Source: Spirochaetaceae bacterium
GTDB lineage: Bacteria > Spirochaetota > Spirochaetia > Treponematales > Rectinemataceae
DNA: 64,000 bases
Reading direction: 5' to 3'
Assembly: GCA_025355995.1 (NCBI GenBank)
Contig: JANXYQ010000076.1
Location: 1-64,000, forward strand
The notes beneath the pieces are model-generated. The model searched no databases. It saw nothing but the letters and a program-made list of their open reading frames with translations, and had not been told where the DNA came from. Positions 8,022 through 16,239 of this stretch are shown piece after piece (position 1 is the first letter of the stretch; each line of letters starts with the position of its first letter). Position numbers and translations under genes: made by a program.

Positions 8022-9056
8022 ATGACCGAAGTCCTCTCTCAGGACGAGATAGACCAGCTCCTCACCGCCATCAACGCGGGCGAGACGGAGATCGAGAGCA
8101 TAAAGCCGACCGCCGACACCCGCAAGATCAAGATATACGACTTCAAGCGGCCGGACAAATTCTCGAAGGAGCAGATCCGCACCGTCCAGAACATGCACGA
8201 GACCTTCGCCCGACTCACGACTACGACCCTCTCCGCCTCGATGCGCGCCCTGGTCCACGTCCACGTAGCCTCGGTCGATCAGCTCACCTACGAGGAGTTC
8301 ATCCGCTCCATCCCTACGCCGACCACCCTGGCCGTCGTCAGCATGGATCCCCTCAAGGGTCAGGCCATACTCGAGATAGACCCCTCCGTCACTTTCACCA
8401 TCATCGACCGCCTCTTCGGCGGCTCGGGAGAAGGCGCTAAGCTCAATCGGGAGCTCACGGACATCGAGCACTCCGTCATGGAGGGAATTATCGTCCGCAT
8501 CCTGGGCAACATGCGGGAGGCCTGGACTCAGGTAATCGACCTGAGGCCCCGACTTTCCCAGATAGAGACCAATCCCCAGTTCGCCCAGATCGTCCCGCCC
8601 TCCGAGATGGTCGTCCTCGTCACCCTCGAGACGAAGGTGGGCGAGGTCGAGGGGATGATGAACCTATGCATACCCTACATGACCATAGAGCCGATCGTCT
8701 CCAAGCTCTCGGCCCAGTTCTGGTACTCCTCGGTCCGCCGCGGGGCGACGACCGAGAACCTCAATATCCTCAAGGAAAAGCTGTCCACGGTGGAGATCCC
8801 CGTCATCGCCGAGGTGGGCCACATCAGCATCCCCGTCCGCGACGTCCTCGCCTTGCGCAGGGGCGACGTCATACGGCTGTACTCCGTGCACGTAGACGAC
8901 CCGATGGCGCTCAACGTCGGCAACAAGAAGAAATTCCTCTGCCGCCCCGGCGTCATCGGCAAGAAGATGGCCGTCCAGATCACCAAGAAGCTCGAGGACG
9001 TCGGCCAGGAAGAATTCGAGGAATTAGCATCCGAAGGAGAAGATAACAATGAGTGA
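8022..9056 (+). CDS. fliM: Flagellar motor switch protein FliM
   Basis: 344 residues. FliM is the middle switch ring protein and the main docking site for phosphorylated CheY. The N-terminal CheY-binding peptide LSQDEIDQLL is at residues 5-14. The CheC-like middle domain includes the conserved GGSGEGAKLNRELTDIE, and the C-terminal SpoA/FliN-like domain ends the protein. The ATG at 8022 follows GGAGG. The end overlaps fliY by 8 bp, so production of the two ring proteins is coupled. Confidence 0.97.
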   Translation: MTEVLSQDEIDQLLTAINAGETEIESIKPTADTRKIKIYDFKRPDKFSKEQIRTVQNMHETFARLTTTTLSASMRALVHVHVASVDQLTYEEFIRSIPTPTTLAVVSMDPLKGQAILEIDPSVTFTIIDRLFGGSGEGAKLNRELTDIEHSVMEGIIVRILGNMREAWTQVIDLRPRLSQIETNPQFAQIVPPSEMVVLVTLETKVGEVEGMMNLCIPYMTIEPIVSKLSAQFWYSSVRRGATTENLNILKEKLSTVEIPVIAEVGHISIPVRDVLALRRGDVIRLYSVHVDDPMALNVGNKKKFLCRPGVIGKKMAVQITKKLEDVGQEEFEELASEGEDNNE

Positions 9057-10221
9057 CGGCGCCCTCTCCCAGGAAGAGATAGACTCCCTCCTCGCGGGAC
9101 TCGATGGAGGCCCCGGCCCGCAGGCCGCGCCCGCGCCCTCCGGCCGGCAGGGTACCGGGCTTTCGCCCCAGGAGGCCCAGGCCTTCAAGGCGATCCTGGA
9201 ATCGACGCTGAGCGCGCAATCGCAGAACCTGTCCATGATCACGGGCCTTCCCGTCACCATACAGAGCCCCGTCGTGGACGGCACCACGAGGGACGGTTTC
9301 CTCCGGGATGTCCCCGAGGAAGTCCTCTCCGTATCCGTGCCCTTCGCGGGGTCCCTGCCCGGCGATCACTGCTTCGTGATGCCTAAGGAGACGGCGATAA
9401 AGATCGCCTCCCTCGCGAACAAGGACGAGACCCTCTCCGAGCTGGACGATATGGCCATCTCCGCGGTGCAGGAATGCATCTCGACGCTGGCCGGCACCCA
9501 GATCACCGTAGTGTCCGAGAAGACTGGCAACCGCAACATCACCGCAGGCGTCGCGGAAGGCTCCTTCGGCCCCAAGGCGATGGCGAGGGTCCCCTCGGGC
9601 GATTTCCTGCGCGCGATCTACCCCGTCCAGATCGGAGAGGGGCAGAGCGAGCGCCTCGTGGAGCTCTTCGCCCTGTCATTCGTCAAGGACGTCCTTGCCT
9701 CGGCCGGCGGCCCCTCCCAAGGGCAGCAGGCGCAGCCTCCCGCGATGATGGGCGGCCAGATGGGCGGAAATTATAGCGGGATGCAGATGGGACAGCAGAT
9801 GGGCGGTCAGCAGATGGGCGGGAATCAGCAAATGGGGCAGCAGATGGGCGGCTCCTACGGCGGCATGCAGCAGGGCTACGGCGGCTACAGCGGCATGAAT
9901 CCGCCCAACGTTCAGCCCGTGCAGTTCGCGAGCCTCCAGATGGGGCCGGCGGGTCAGGAGTCCGGGAATATCGGACTCATCATGGACGTCAACATGGAGA
10001 TGACGGTCGAGCTCGGCCGTACGCGAAAGCTCATCAAGGAAATCCTCGGGATGGGCGAGGGCACGATCATCGAGCTCGACAAGCTGGCCGGCGAGCCGGT
10101 CGACATCCTGGTCAATCACAAGCTCATCGCGAAGGGCGAAGTCGTCGTCATCGACGAGAATTTCGGAGTCCGCGTGACCGAGATAGTGTCCCCGATGGAG
10201 AGGATGGCCGATTTAGGCTAA
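9049..10221 (+). CDS. fliY: Flagellar motor switch phosphatase FliY (FliN homologue)
   Basis: 390 residues, far longer than FliN. It has an N-terminal CheY-binding-like LSQEEIDSLL (about 6-15), a CheC-like domain (about 35-225), a low-complexity Met/Gly/Gln linker (about 234-284) and a C-terminal FliN/SpoA domain (about 300-385, with MEMTVELGRTRKLIKEIL). FliY completes the C-ring and in Bacillus dephosphorylates CheY-P. The one CheC-type active-site motif visible has Glu142 but Ser145 where Asn is expected, so phosphatase activity is doubtful. Confidence 0.93.
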   Translation: MSDGALSQEEIDSLLAGLDGGPGPQAAPAPSGRQGTGLSPQEAQAFKAILESTLSAQSQNLSMITGLPVTIQSPVVDGTTRDGFLRDVPEEVLSVSVPFAGSLPGDHCFVMPKETAIKIASLANKDETLSELDDMAISAVQECISTLAGTQITVVSEKTGNRNITAGVAEGSFGPKAMARVPSGDFLRAIYPVQIGEGQSERLVELFALSFVKDVLASAGGPSQGQQAQPPAMMGGQMGGNYSGMQMGQQMGGQQMGGNQQMGQQMGGSYGGMQQGYGGYSGMNPPNVQPVQFASLQMGPAGQESGNIGLIMDVNMEMTVELGRTRKLIKEILGMGEGTIIELDKLAGEPVDILVNHKLIAKGEVVVIDENFGVRVTEIVSPMERMADLG

Positions 10222-10247
10222 AATTTTGCCCTTCTGATAAATAGCTC

Positions 10248-10276
10248 TTGCATTTCACCCTCCGATGCACTAAAAT
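10248..10276 (+). promoter_or_regulatory. Sigma-70-type promoter before fliO
   Basis: TTGCAT (10248-10253), 17-bp spacer, TAAAAT (10271-10276) in the unusually AT-rich 80-bp gap between fliY and fliO. Transcription would start about 10283, only 7-8 bases before the GGGAGGGG ribosome site of fliO. This is probably an internal promoter that starts the export-gate half of the operon. Confidence 0.55.
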
Positions 10277-10301
10277 ATAGTGGTAATTCGGGAGGGGATC
10301 T

Positions 10302-10949
10302 TTGACACGTATAGCGCTCGTCCTGTGCGCCGCGATGGCGCTGGGGGCGGGAGCCGTCGCCGGGGCGCAGGGCAGCAATGCCGCCGCGCAGCCGGTAACC
10401 GGGAACGCCGTGGGGACGGCGCGAACGGTCGACGAGACGACTCTCTCCTTAGGCGACGCGGCGGCGCCGGCAAGGGCCGCGAACAACGCGGCCGGAACAA
10501 CAACACTCTCATATTTCCTCCGCATGGTAGTCGTGCTGGCGCTTGTGCTGGCCGCGATCTACGGAGTCTACCGCCTCATGAAACGCCTGTCGCGACCCAA
10601 GGCGACGGACGACAAGACCGTCAGGGTCCTCGCCTCCACCTCGCTCGGGCCGGGCAAGGCCCTCCACGTGATCGGGCTCGGCTCGAAAGCCTATCTGATA
10701 GGCGCGACCGACGCCTCGATCTCGCTCGTGGCCGAGGTCGATGACAAGGATTTCATCGATGCCCTGGCCCTCGAGGCCGCGATGGCGCCGCAGTCGACGC
10801 TGCCGGACGCAGGAAGGGATTTTAGCCGGCTGATTTCAGGACTCATGGGCGGCCTTCGCGGCCGCGGAGGCGCGGCTCGCAAGTCCGGCGCGAAGCCTAG
10901 CGACGGGGACTTCCTCGCGGGGCAGCGCGAGCGGCTGAGGAAATTCTGA
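10302..10949 (+). CDS. fliO: Flagellar biosynthesis protein FliO (FliZ in spirochaete naming)
   Basis: 215 residues from a TTG start at 10302 with a strong GGGAGGGG site. A signal peptide (about 1-22) is followed by a short low-complexity periplasmic part, one membrane helix (about 70-90, MVVVLALVLAAIYGVYRLM) and a cytoplasmic FliO domain with VRVLASTSLGPGKALHVIGLG. FliO helps assemble the FliP/FliR core of the export gate. The tail is rich in Gly and Arg. fliP follows 8 bp later. Confidence 0.88.
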   Translation: MTRIALVLCAAMALGAGAVAGAQGSNAAAQPVTGNAVGTARTVDETTLSLGDAAAPARAANNAAGTTTLSYFLRMVVVLALVLAAIYGVYRLMKRLSRPKATDDKTVRVLASTSLGPGKALHVIGLGSKAYLIGATDASISLVAEVDDKDFIDALALEAAMAPQSTLPDAGRDFSRLISGLMGGLRGRGGAARKSGAKPSDGDFLAGQRERLRKF

Positions 10950-10957
10950 GGACCGCC

Positions 10958-11863
10958 ATGAGGGAACGAAGCCTTATAGCTGCCAGGATCGCCGCGGCTC
11001 TGGCGCTCGCGTTGCTCTTGCCCTCGGCCGTCTCGGCGCAGGCGGCCGCCTCTCAGACCAAGTCGCCGAGCTCGGCGATCTCCACCTTCGCCCCGGCGGC
11101 TCCGACGGCCTCCTCGGCCGCCAAGCCGAGCTCGTCGGGATCCAGCATCCGCCCTACTACCGGCCTGCCTACCACGGTCCCCCTCGTGCCGCTCGTGGAC
11201 CTCAGGGTGAGGAACCCGACCTCGGGCCAGGAGGTCGCCTTCTCGGTCCAGCTGCTGCTGCTACTCACGGCCCTCTCCCTGGCCCCGAGCGTGCTGATAC
11301 TGATCACGAGCTTCCTGCGCATCTCGATAGTCCTCGACTTCGTGAAGCGGGCCCTCTCGCTGCAACAGGTGCCGCCGAGCCAGGTCCTCATGGGCATTTC
11401 GCTCTTCCTGACCGTCTTCATAATGTGGCCGACCTTCCAGACCGTCTACGAGGACGCGTTAAAGCCGCTGTCCGACGGAAAGATCGGTGTCGAGCAGGCC
11501 TACTACGCGGCCGAAAAGCCCTTCCGAATTTTCATGTTCAACCAGATGAAGGCCAAGCCCGAGAACATCAGGCTCTTCATGTCGATGCGCGGCTTGCCCA
11601 AGCCGAACAACCTCGCCGACGTACCCACCTACGTGCTGGTGCCGGCCTTCATACTCAACGAGCTCACGGTGGCCTTCAAGATAGGCATACTCCTGTACAT
11701 TCCCTTCATCATCATAGACATGGTCGTCTCGTCGATACTCATGTCCATGGGCATGATCATGCTCCCTCCCGTCATGATATCGATGCCGTTCAAGCTGATC
11801 CTCTTCGTCCTCGTCGACGGATGGGGTCTCCTCACGCAGCAGCTGGTGAGGTCCTTCTTCTGA
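10958..11863 (+). CDS. fliP: Flagellar export gate protein FliP
   Basis: 301 residues. FliP forms the pentameric core of the FliPQR export channel. The cleavable signal peptide (about 1-30, ending near VSAQAAA) is typical of flagellar FliP. After a Ser/Ala-rich spacer come four membrane helices, with the family motifs LSLAPSVLILITSFLRI, LRIPSQ-like QVPPSQVLMG and the C-terminal GWGLLTQQLVRSFF. It continues the FliO-P-Q-R gate block. Confidence 0.96.
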   Translation: MRERSLIAARIAAALALALLLPSAVSAQAAASQTKSPSSAISTFAPAAPTASSAAKPSSSGSSIRPTTGLPTTVPLVPLVDLRVRNPTSGQEVAFSVQLLLLLTALSLAPSVLILITSFLRISIVLDFVKRALSLQQVPPSQVLMGISLFLTVFIMWPTFQTVYEDALKPLSDGKIGVEQAYYAAEKPFRIFMFNQMKAKPENIRLFMSMRGLPKPNNLADVPTYVLVPAFILNELTVAFKIGILLYIPFIIIDMVVSSILMSMGMIMLPPVMISMPFKLILFVLVDGWGLLTQQLVRSFF

Positions 11864-11874
11864 AGGGGGCTTAG

Positions 11875-12144
11875 GTGAGCGTAGGCGAAGCGGTTTCGAT
11901 CATGCGCGGGGGGATCTTCGAGATCCTGATCCTGGCCGCGCCCGTTCTGCTCGTCGCGATGGTAGTGGGCCTCCTCGTGTCCATCTTCCAGGCGACCACC
12001 TCGATCCAGGAGCAGACCCTCACCTTCGTGCCGAAAATCGCCGCGATCATGCTCGTCCTCGCCCTGCTCGGGGGCTGGATGTTCGGCAGCCTCGAGCAAT
12101 ACACGAGGGATCTCTTCGCGATGATCCCCCAGATGGCGCGATGA
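11875..12144 (+). CDS. fliQ: Flagellar export gate protein FliQ
   Basis: 89 residues with two membrane helices (about 15-38 and 50-72), starting at GTG 11875 after a GAAGGGGG site. The conserved ATTSIQEQTLTFVPKI between the helices is the FliQ signature. FliQ wraps around the FliP-FliR helical assembly in the export gate. Confidence 0.95.
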   Translation: MSVGEAVSIMRGGIFEILILAAPVLLVAMVVGLLVSIFQATTSIQEQTLTFVPKIAAIMLVLALLGGWMFGSLEQYTRDLFAMIPQMAR

Positions 12145-12154
12145 GGCGGCGCGG

Positions 12155-12931
12155 ATGACCTGGCCCTTCGCCGATTTCAACCTCTTCGCGCTGATCGCCG
12201 TGAGGGTCCTCGCGATGATCGAGGTGGCCCCCCTCCTCTCCGGATCGGGCGTGCCGCAGGTGGCGAAGGTCGGCTTGGCCGGCTTCGCGGCCGCGGTCGT
12301 GTTCCCGGCGGTGAAGGCCTCGGGCTACGCCATACCCGACGATGGGATGGCGTACGCGCTTCTCATCGTCGGCGAGGCGATGATCGGCCTCTTGATGGGA
12401 TTCTTCCTCTCCATCGTATACTCGGCCTTCACGACCGCCGGGCAATTCTTCTCGCTGCAGATCGGTTTCGGCGCCTCGGAAACCTACGATCCCCTGGCCG
12501 AGGTCGAGCTCCCCCTCATGGGCCAGTTCCTCAACCTCATCGCGATGTTCATTTTCGTGTCGACCTCCGGCTTCCAGAAACTGTTCCTCATAGGCATCCA
12601 GGGCTCCTTCAAGGCCATGCGCGCCATAGACCTCGTCGAGCGCCGCGACGGCATCGTCCAGTTCCTCATGAGCGCCACGGGCGCCCTTTTCCAGCAAGCC
12701 CTCATCCTGTCCCTGCCCGTGCTCGGCACCCTCTTCATCGTGACCGTCGCCATGGGCCTGCTTTCCAAGGCCGCGCCCCAGATGAACCTCCTCACCGAGG
12801 GTTTCCCCATCACGCTCACGGTCACTTTCTTCATCATGCTCTCCGCCCTGCCCTTCATGATGGAAGCCTTCTCCCACCTAGTCGAGGCGAGCTTCGACGA
12901 TCTCGGCATCCTCGTCGGGGGCAAGCTTTGA
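12155..12931 (+). CDS. fliR: Flagellar export gate protein FliR
   Basis: 258 residues with about six membrane helices. FliR is the single-copy member of the FliP5Q4R1 gate and also contacts FlhB. Family features are VRVLAMIEVAPLLSG near the N-terminus, FGASETYDPLAEVELPLMGQF in the middle and KAAPQMNLLTEGFPI near the end. Its TGA overlaps the TTG start of flhB as TTGA, so the two are translationally coupled. Confidence 0.96.
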   Translation: MTWPFADFNLFALIAVRVLAMIEVAPLLSGSGVPQVAKVGLAGFAAAVVFPAVKASGYAIPDDGMAYALLIVGEAMIGLLMGFFLSIVYSAFTTAGQFFSLQIGFGASETYDPLAEVELPLMGQFLNLIAMFIFVSTSGFQKLFLIGIQGSFKAMRAIDLVERRDGIVQFLMSATGALFQQALILSLPVLGTLFIVTVAMGLLSKAAPQMNLLTEGFPITLTVTFFIMLSALPFMMEAFSHLVEASFDDLGILVGGKL

Positions 12932-14130
12932 GCGCCTTCGAGCTCGCCCTAGACGCCGAGCTCGAGCGCCTCCGCCGCCCGGTCGCCCTCGACCCCGGCA
13001 GCATCGACCTGCAGTGGTTCGCGGCCGAGGACGAGGGGCGCACCGAGGAGCCCTCCGAGACCAAGATCCGGAAGGCGAGGGAAGAGGGCAAGGTAGTCAA
13101 GAGCCAGGAGCTCATCGGGGCCGTAGGCCTCCTGTTCCCGGCCCTCACCCTCCTCCTCCTCGGACCCTACTACGCGCGGACGATGCGGGACATGCTCGTG
13201 TTCTATTTGAGTCTCGTCGGCAAGACCGACATCACCACCGATTCCGGACCCATCGTCTACGCCTTCTTCTCGTATTTCGCGAAACTGTCCCTGCCCCTGG
13301 CGGGCGTGGCGGTCGCGGGCGCCATCTTCTCCAACGTCCTCCAGGTCGGCTTCCTCTTCTCGGCGAAGCCGATCACGCCGGACTTCTCCAAGGTGGTCCC
13401 GCGCTTCGGACAATACTTCAAGCGGACGCTCTTCTCGGTCGAGGGCTACTTCAACTCGGCCAAGTCCTTCGTGAAGATCATCATCATCGGGCTCATGGCC
13501 TTCCTGACCATCCAGGGCGAGTTCGACAAGCTGCGCAGGCTCTTCGAGGGGCCCTTCTGGCCCTCGATCACCTTCGTCTTCTCGCTCACCATGCGCCTGG
13601 TCATCGAGGTGGCTGTGGCTATGCTCGCCCTCGCGATTCCCGATTACATCTTCCAGCGGCGCCAATATATGGAATCCCTGAAGATGTCCAAGCAGGAAGT
13701 GAAGGAAGAGCACAAGATGCAGGAGGGGGATCCCCTGGTGAAGAGCCGCATGCGCGAGCGGATGCGGGAGCTCCTCTCCCGCAACATGGCGGCCAACGTG
13801 CCCAAGGCTGACGTGGTCATCACGAACCCGACGCACTACGCTATCGCACTCGAATGGGACAGGGAGAAGATGGCCGCGCCCACGGTGACCGCGAAGGGAA
13901 TGGACGAGGTCGCCCAGAGGATCAAGCGGATCGCGATCGAGAGCGGCGTCCCCCTGGTGGAGAATCGGCCCTTGGCGCGGGCCTTGTACGCGGAGGTCGA
14001 GATCGGCGACGCGATCCCGGAGCAGTATTACCAGGCTATCGCGACCGTCCTCGCGCACGTGTACGGCCAGGGCGGCATCGACGGCCGCGTCGGGGAAGCC
14101 GAATCGGCGCTCGCAGGGGCGGAAGCGTGA
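12928..14130 (+). CDS. flhB: Flagellar export specificity switch protein FlhB
   Basis: 400 residues from TTG 12928, which overlaps the fliR stop. There are four membrane helices (about 75-250) and a cytoplasmic domain with the self-cleaving NPTH site at Asn300/Pro301, whose cleavage lets FliK switch export from hook to filament subunits. An extra N-terminal stretch of about 28 residues precedes the usual DLQWFAAEDEGRTEEPSE start. No better-placed internal start is seen, so this extension seems real. Confidence 0.96.
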   Translation: MSAFELALDAELERLRRPVALDPGSIDLQWFAAEDEGRTEEPSETKIRKAREEGKVVKSQELIGAVGLLFPALTLLLLGPYYARTMRDMLVFYLSLVGKTDITTDSGPIVYAFFSYFAKLSLPLAGVAVAGAIFSNVLQVGFLFSAKPITPDFSKVVPRFGQYFKRTLFSVEGYFNSAKSFVKIIIIGLMAFLTIQGEFDKLRRLFEGPFWPSITFVFSLTMRLVIEVAVAMLALAIPDYIFQRRQYMESLKMSKQEVKEEHKMQEGDPLVKSRMRERMRELLSRNMAANVPKADVVITNPTHYAIALEWDREKMAAPTVTAKGMDEVAQRIKRIAIESGVPLVENRPLARALYAEVEIGDAIPEQYYQAIATVLAHVYGQGGIDGRVGEAESALAGAEA

Positions 14131-14148
14131 GCAAGGGAGGCGGATTAA

Positions 14149-16236
14149 ATGGCTGACACTCAGCGCCTCGTGCGCAACAACCTGATAGGGAGCGCGTCGG
14201 ACATGGCCGTCGCCGTGAGCGCGGTGGCCGTCGTCCTCATGATCATCATACCGATCCCTTCGGTGCTCCTCGACGCCCTCCTCGCCTTCAACCTCACGCT
14301 CGCCATCCTCATACTCCTCATCGTCCTCTTCACGCGAAAGGCGACGGAATTCTCGATCTTCCCGACCATGCTTCTCGTCACGACCGTGTTCGGGCTCGCG
14401 CTCAACATCTCCACGATGAGGCTGATCCTCTCCAAGGGATCCAACTTCGACGTCAAGATGATCCGGGCCTTCGCGTCCTTCGTCGTCGGCGCCGGCGGAG
14501 CCGACGGCCTCATCATAGGCTTCATCATCTTCATAGTCATAATCGCCGTGCAGGTGATGGTCATCACCAAGGGCGCGACCCGCATCGCCGAGGTCGCCGC
14601 CCGCTTCACCCTGGACGGACTCCCGGGCAAGCAGATGTCGATCGACGCGGAGTACAACTCGGGCTCCATCACGGAGGAAGAGGCCATCAGGCGCAAGGGC
14701 GAAGTGCAGCGTGAGGTCGATTTCTACGGCCAGATGGACGGCGCCTCGAAATTCATCTCCGGCAACGTCAAGGCCGCGATCCTGATCACCGTCATCAACT
14801 TCATCGGCGGATTCGTCATCGGCATGGTCCTCCACCACGAGGACTTCACCACCGCCATTACGACCTACACCCTCCTGACGATAGGCGACGGGCTCATCTC
14901 GCAGTTGCCGGCCCTCCTCGTGTCTGTCGCGACGGGTATCATCGTCACCCGGGCCAACTCCGAGGGCACCTTCGGCAACGACGTCGCCAAGCAGTTCTCC
15001 CAGAACTCCAAGGTCTACCTGATAGGCGCTGCGGTGCTGGTCGTCATGGCCGTGTTGCCGGGCTTCCCCTGGTACGTCCTCATCCCGATGGGAGCCATGC
15101 TCGCCTACGTGGGACTGCGGCTCGCCCGCAAGCAGGTCGCCGACGCGGACAGGGCGAAGACGGCGGCGGCCGGCGCCAAGAAGGCCGACGTCCCCTCGGA
15201 TCTCTCGCCCGTAGTCCCCCTCGACCCGATAAGCCTGGAGCTCGGCTACGGCCTCATCCCCCTCGTGGACAAGGACAAGGGGGCCGACCTCCTCGAGCGC
15301 ATAACGCGCATAAGGAAGGAGAGCGCGCTCGACATGGGGCTCGTCGTGCCGAGGATCAGGATCATCGACAATATGAGGCTCGAGCCCTCCGAATACTGCT
15401 TCAAGATACGCGGGGTCCAGGTCGGCAGGGGGCTCATCAGGCTGGGCTACTACCTCGCGATAAACCCGGGCGGGGTCACCGAGGACATCCCCGGCGAGAA
15501 GACGAGGGACCCGACCTTCGGGCTTCCCGCGCTCTGGATAGCCGAGGACCAGCGCGACAGGACGGAGCGCGCGGGGTATACCGTGGTGGACGCCCCGAGC
15601 ATCATCGCCACCCACCTGACCGATATAATCAAGCGCCACGCCTCCGAGATCCTAGGCCGACAGGAGGTCCAGTCCATCCTCGACGCGCTCAAGAAGGACT
15701 ATCCCGCCGTGGTGGAGGACGTCTCCAAGCGGATGAACCTGGGCGAGATGCAGAAGGTCTTCCAGGCCCTCCTTCGCGAGCAGGTCTCGGTGCGCAACAT
15801 GGTGGTGATACTCGAGACCCTCGCCGACTACGCCGGCGTGACCAAGGATCCCGTGTTCCTGGCGGAAAAATGCAGGCAATCCCTCGCGCGCCAGATCTGC
15901 CTCCAGTACGCGGACGGCGAGCGGTCCCTGAGGGTCCTTACGGTGGAGTCCTCCCTCGAGCAGAAGATCATCGACTCGAGAGTGGATACGCCCGGCGGCG
16001 TGGTGGCGGCGCTCGAGCCGGCCTTGCAGCGACAATGGATCAAGGCGCTGACCAAGGCGGTCGCGGCGGTCCAGCAGAAGGGCTGGCTGCCCGTCGTGCT
16101 GTGCTCGGAAGGGGCGAGGGCGCTCGTGAAGGCGAGCACCGAGCGCGAGCTGCCGGACCTGGTAGTCCTTTCGGTTCCGGAAATAGTGGCCGACATCCGC
16201 GTAGAGGCGGTCGGCGAGATAAAAGTGGAAGGTTAG
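14149..16236 (+). CDS. flhA: Flagellar export gate protein FlhA
   Basis: 695 residues, normal length. FlhA forms the nonameric export ring and ion channel of the gate. About eight membrane helices lie in residues 20-320, including the LRLILSKG-like MRLILSKGSNFDVKMIRAFASFVVGG-type region and the FHIPEP-family loop with GLPGKQMSIDAEYNSG. The large cytoplasmic domain (about 345-695) docks chaperones and FliI/FliH. The ATG follows a GGAGGCGGA site 18 bp after flhB. Confidence 0.97.
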   Translation: MADTQRLVRNNLIGSASDMAVAVSAVAVVLMIIIPIPSVLLDALLAFNLTLAILILLIVLFTRKATEFSIFPTMLLVTTVFGLALNISTMRLILSKGSNFDVKMIRAFASFVVGAGGADGLIIGFIIFIVIIAVQVMVITKGATRIAEVAARFTLDGLPGKQMSIDAEYNSGSITEEEAIRRKGEVQREVDFYGQMDGASKFISGNVKAAILITVINFIGGFVIGMVLHHEDFTTAITTYTLLTIGDGLISQLPALLVSVATGIIVTRANSEGTFGNDVAKQFSQNSKVYLIGAAVLVVMAVLPGFPWYVLIPMGAMLAYVGLRLARKQVADADRAKTAAAGAKKADVPSDLSPVVPLDPISLELGYGLIPLVDKDKGADLLERITRIRKESALDMGLVVPRIRIIDNMRLEPSEYCFKIRGVQVGRGLIRLGYYLAINPGGVTEDIPGEKTRDPTFGLPALWIAEDQRDRTERAGYTVVDAPSIIATHLTDIIKRHASEILGRQEVQSILDALKKDYPAVVEDVSKRMNLGEMQKVFQALLREQVSVRNMVVILETLADYAGVTKDPVFLAEKCRQSLARQICLQYADGERSLRVLTVESSLEQKIIDSRVDTPGGVVAALEPALQRQWIKALTKAVAAVQQKGWLPVVLCSEGARALVKASTERELPDLVVLSVPEIVADIRVEAVGEIKVEG

Positions 16237-16239
16237 GCG

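Noticed and set aside
12949-15639. 896-codon open frame on the minus strand across flhB and flhA
   Set aside because: It is antisense to two clear flagellar genes, has a biased His/Asp/Arg/Glu/Gly composition and no recognisable domain. Long antisense frames are expected in GC-rich DNA.
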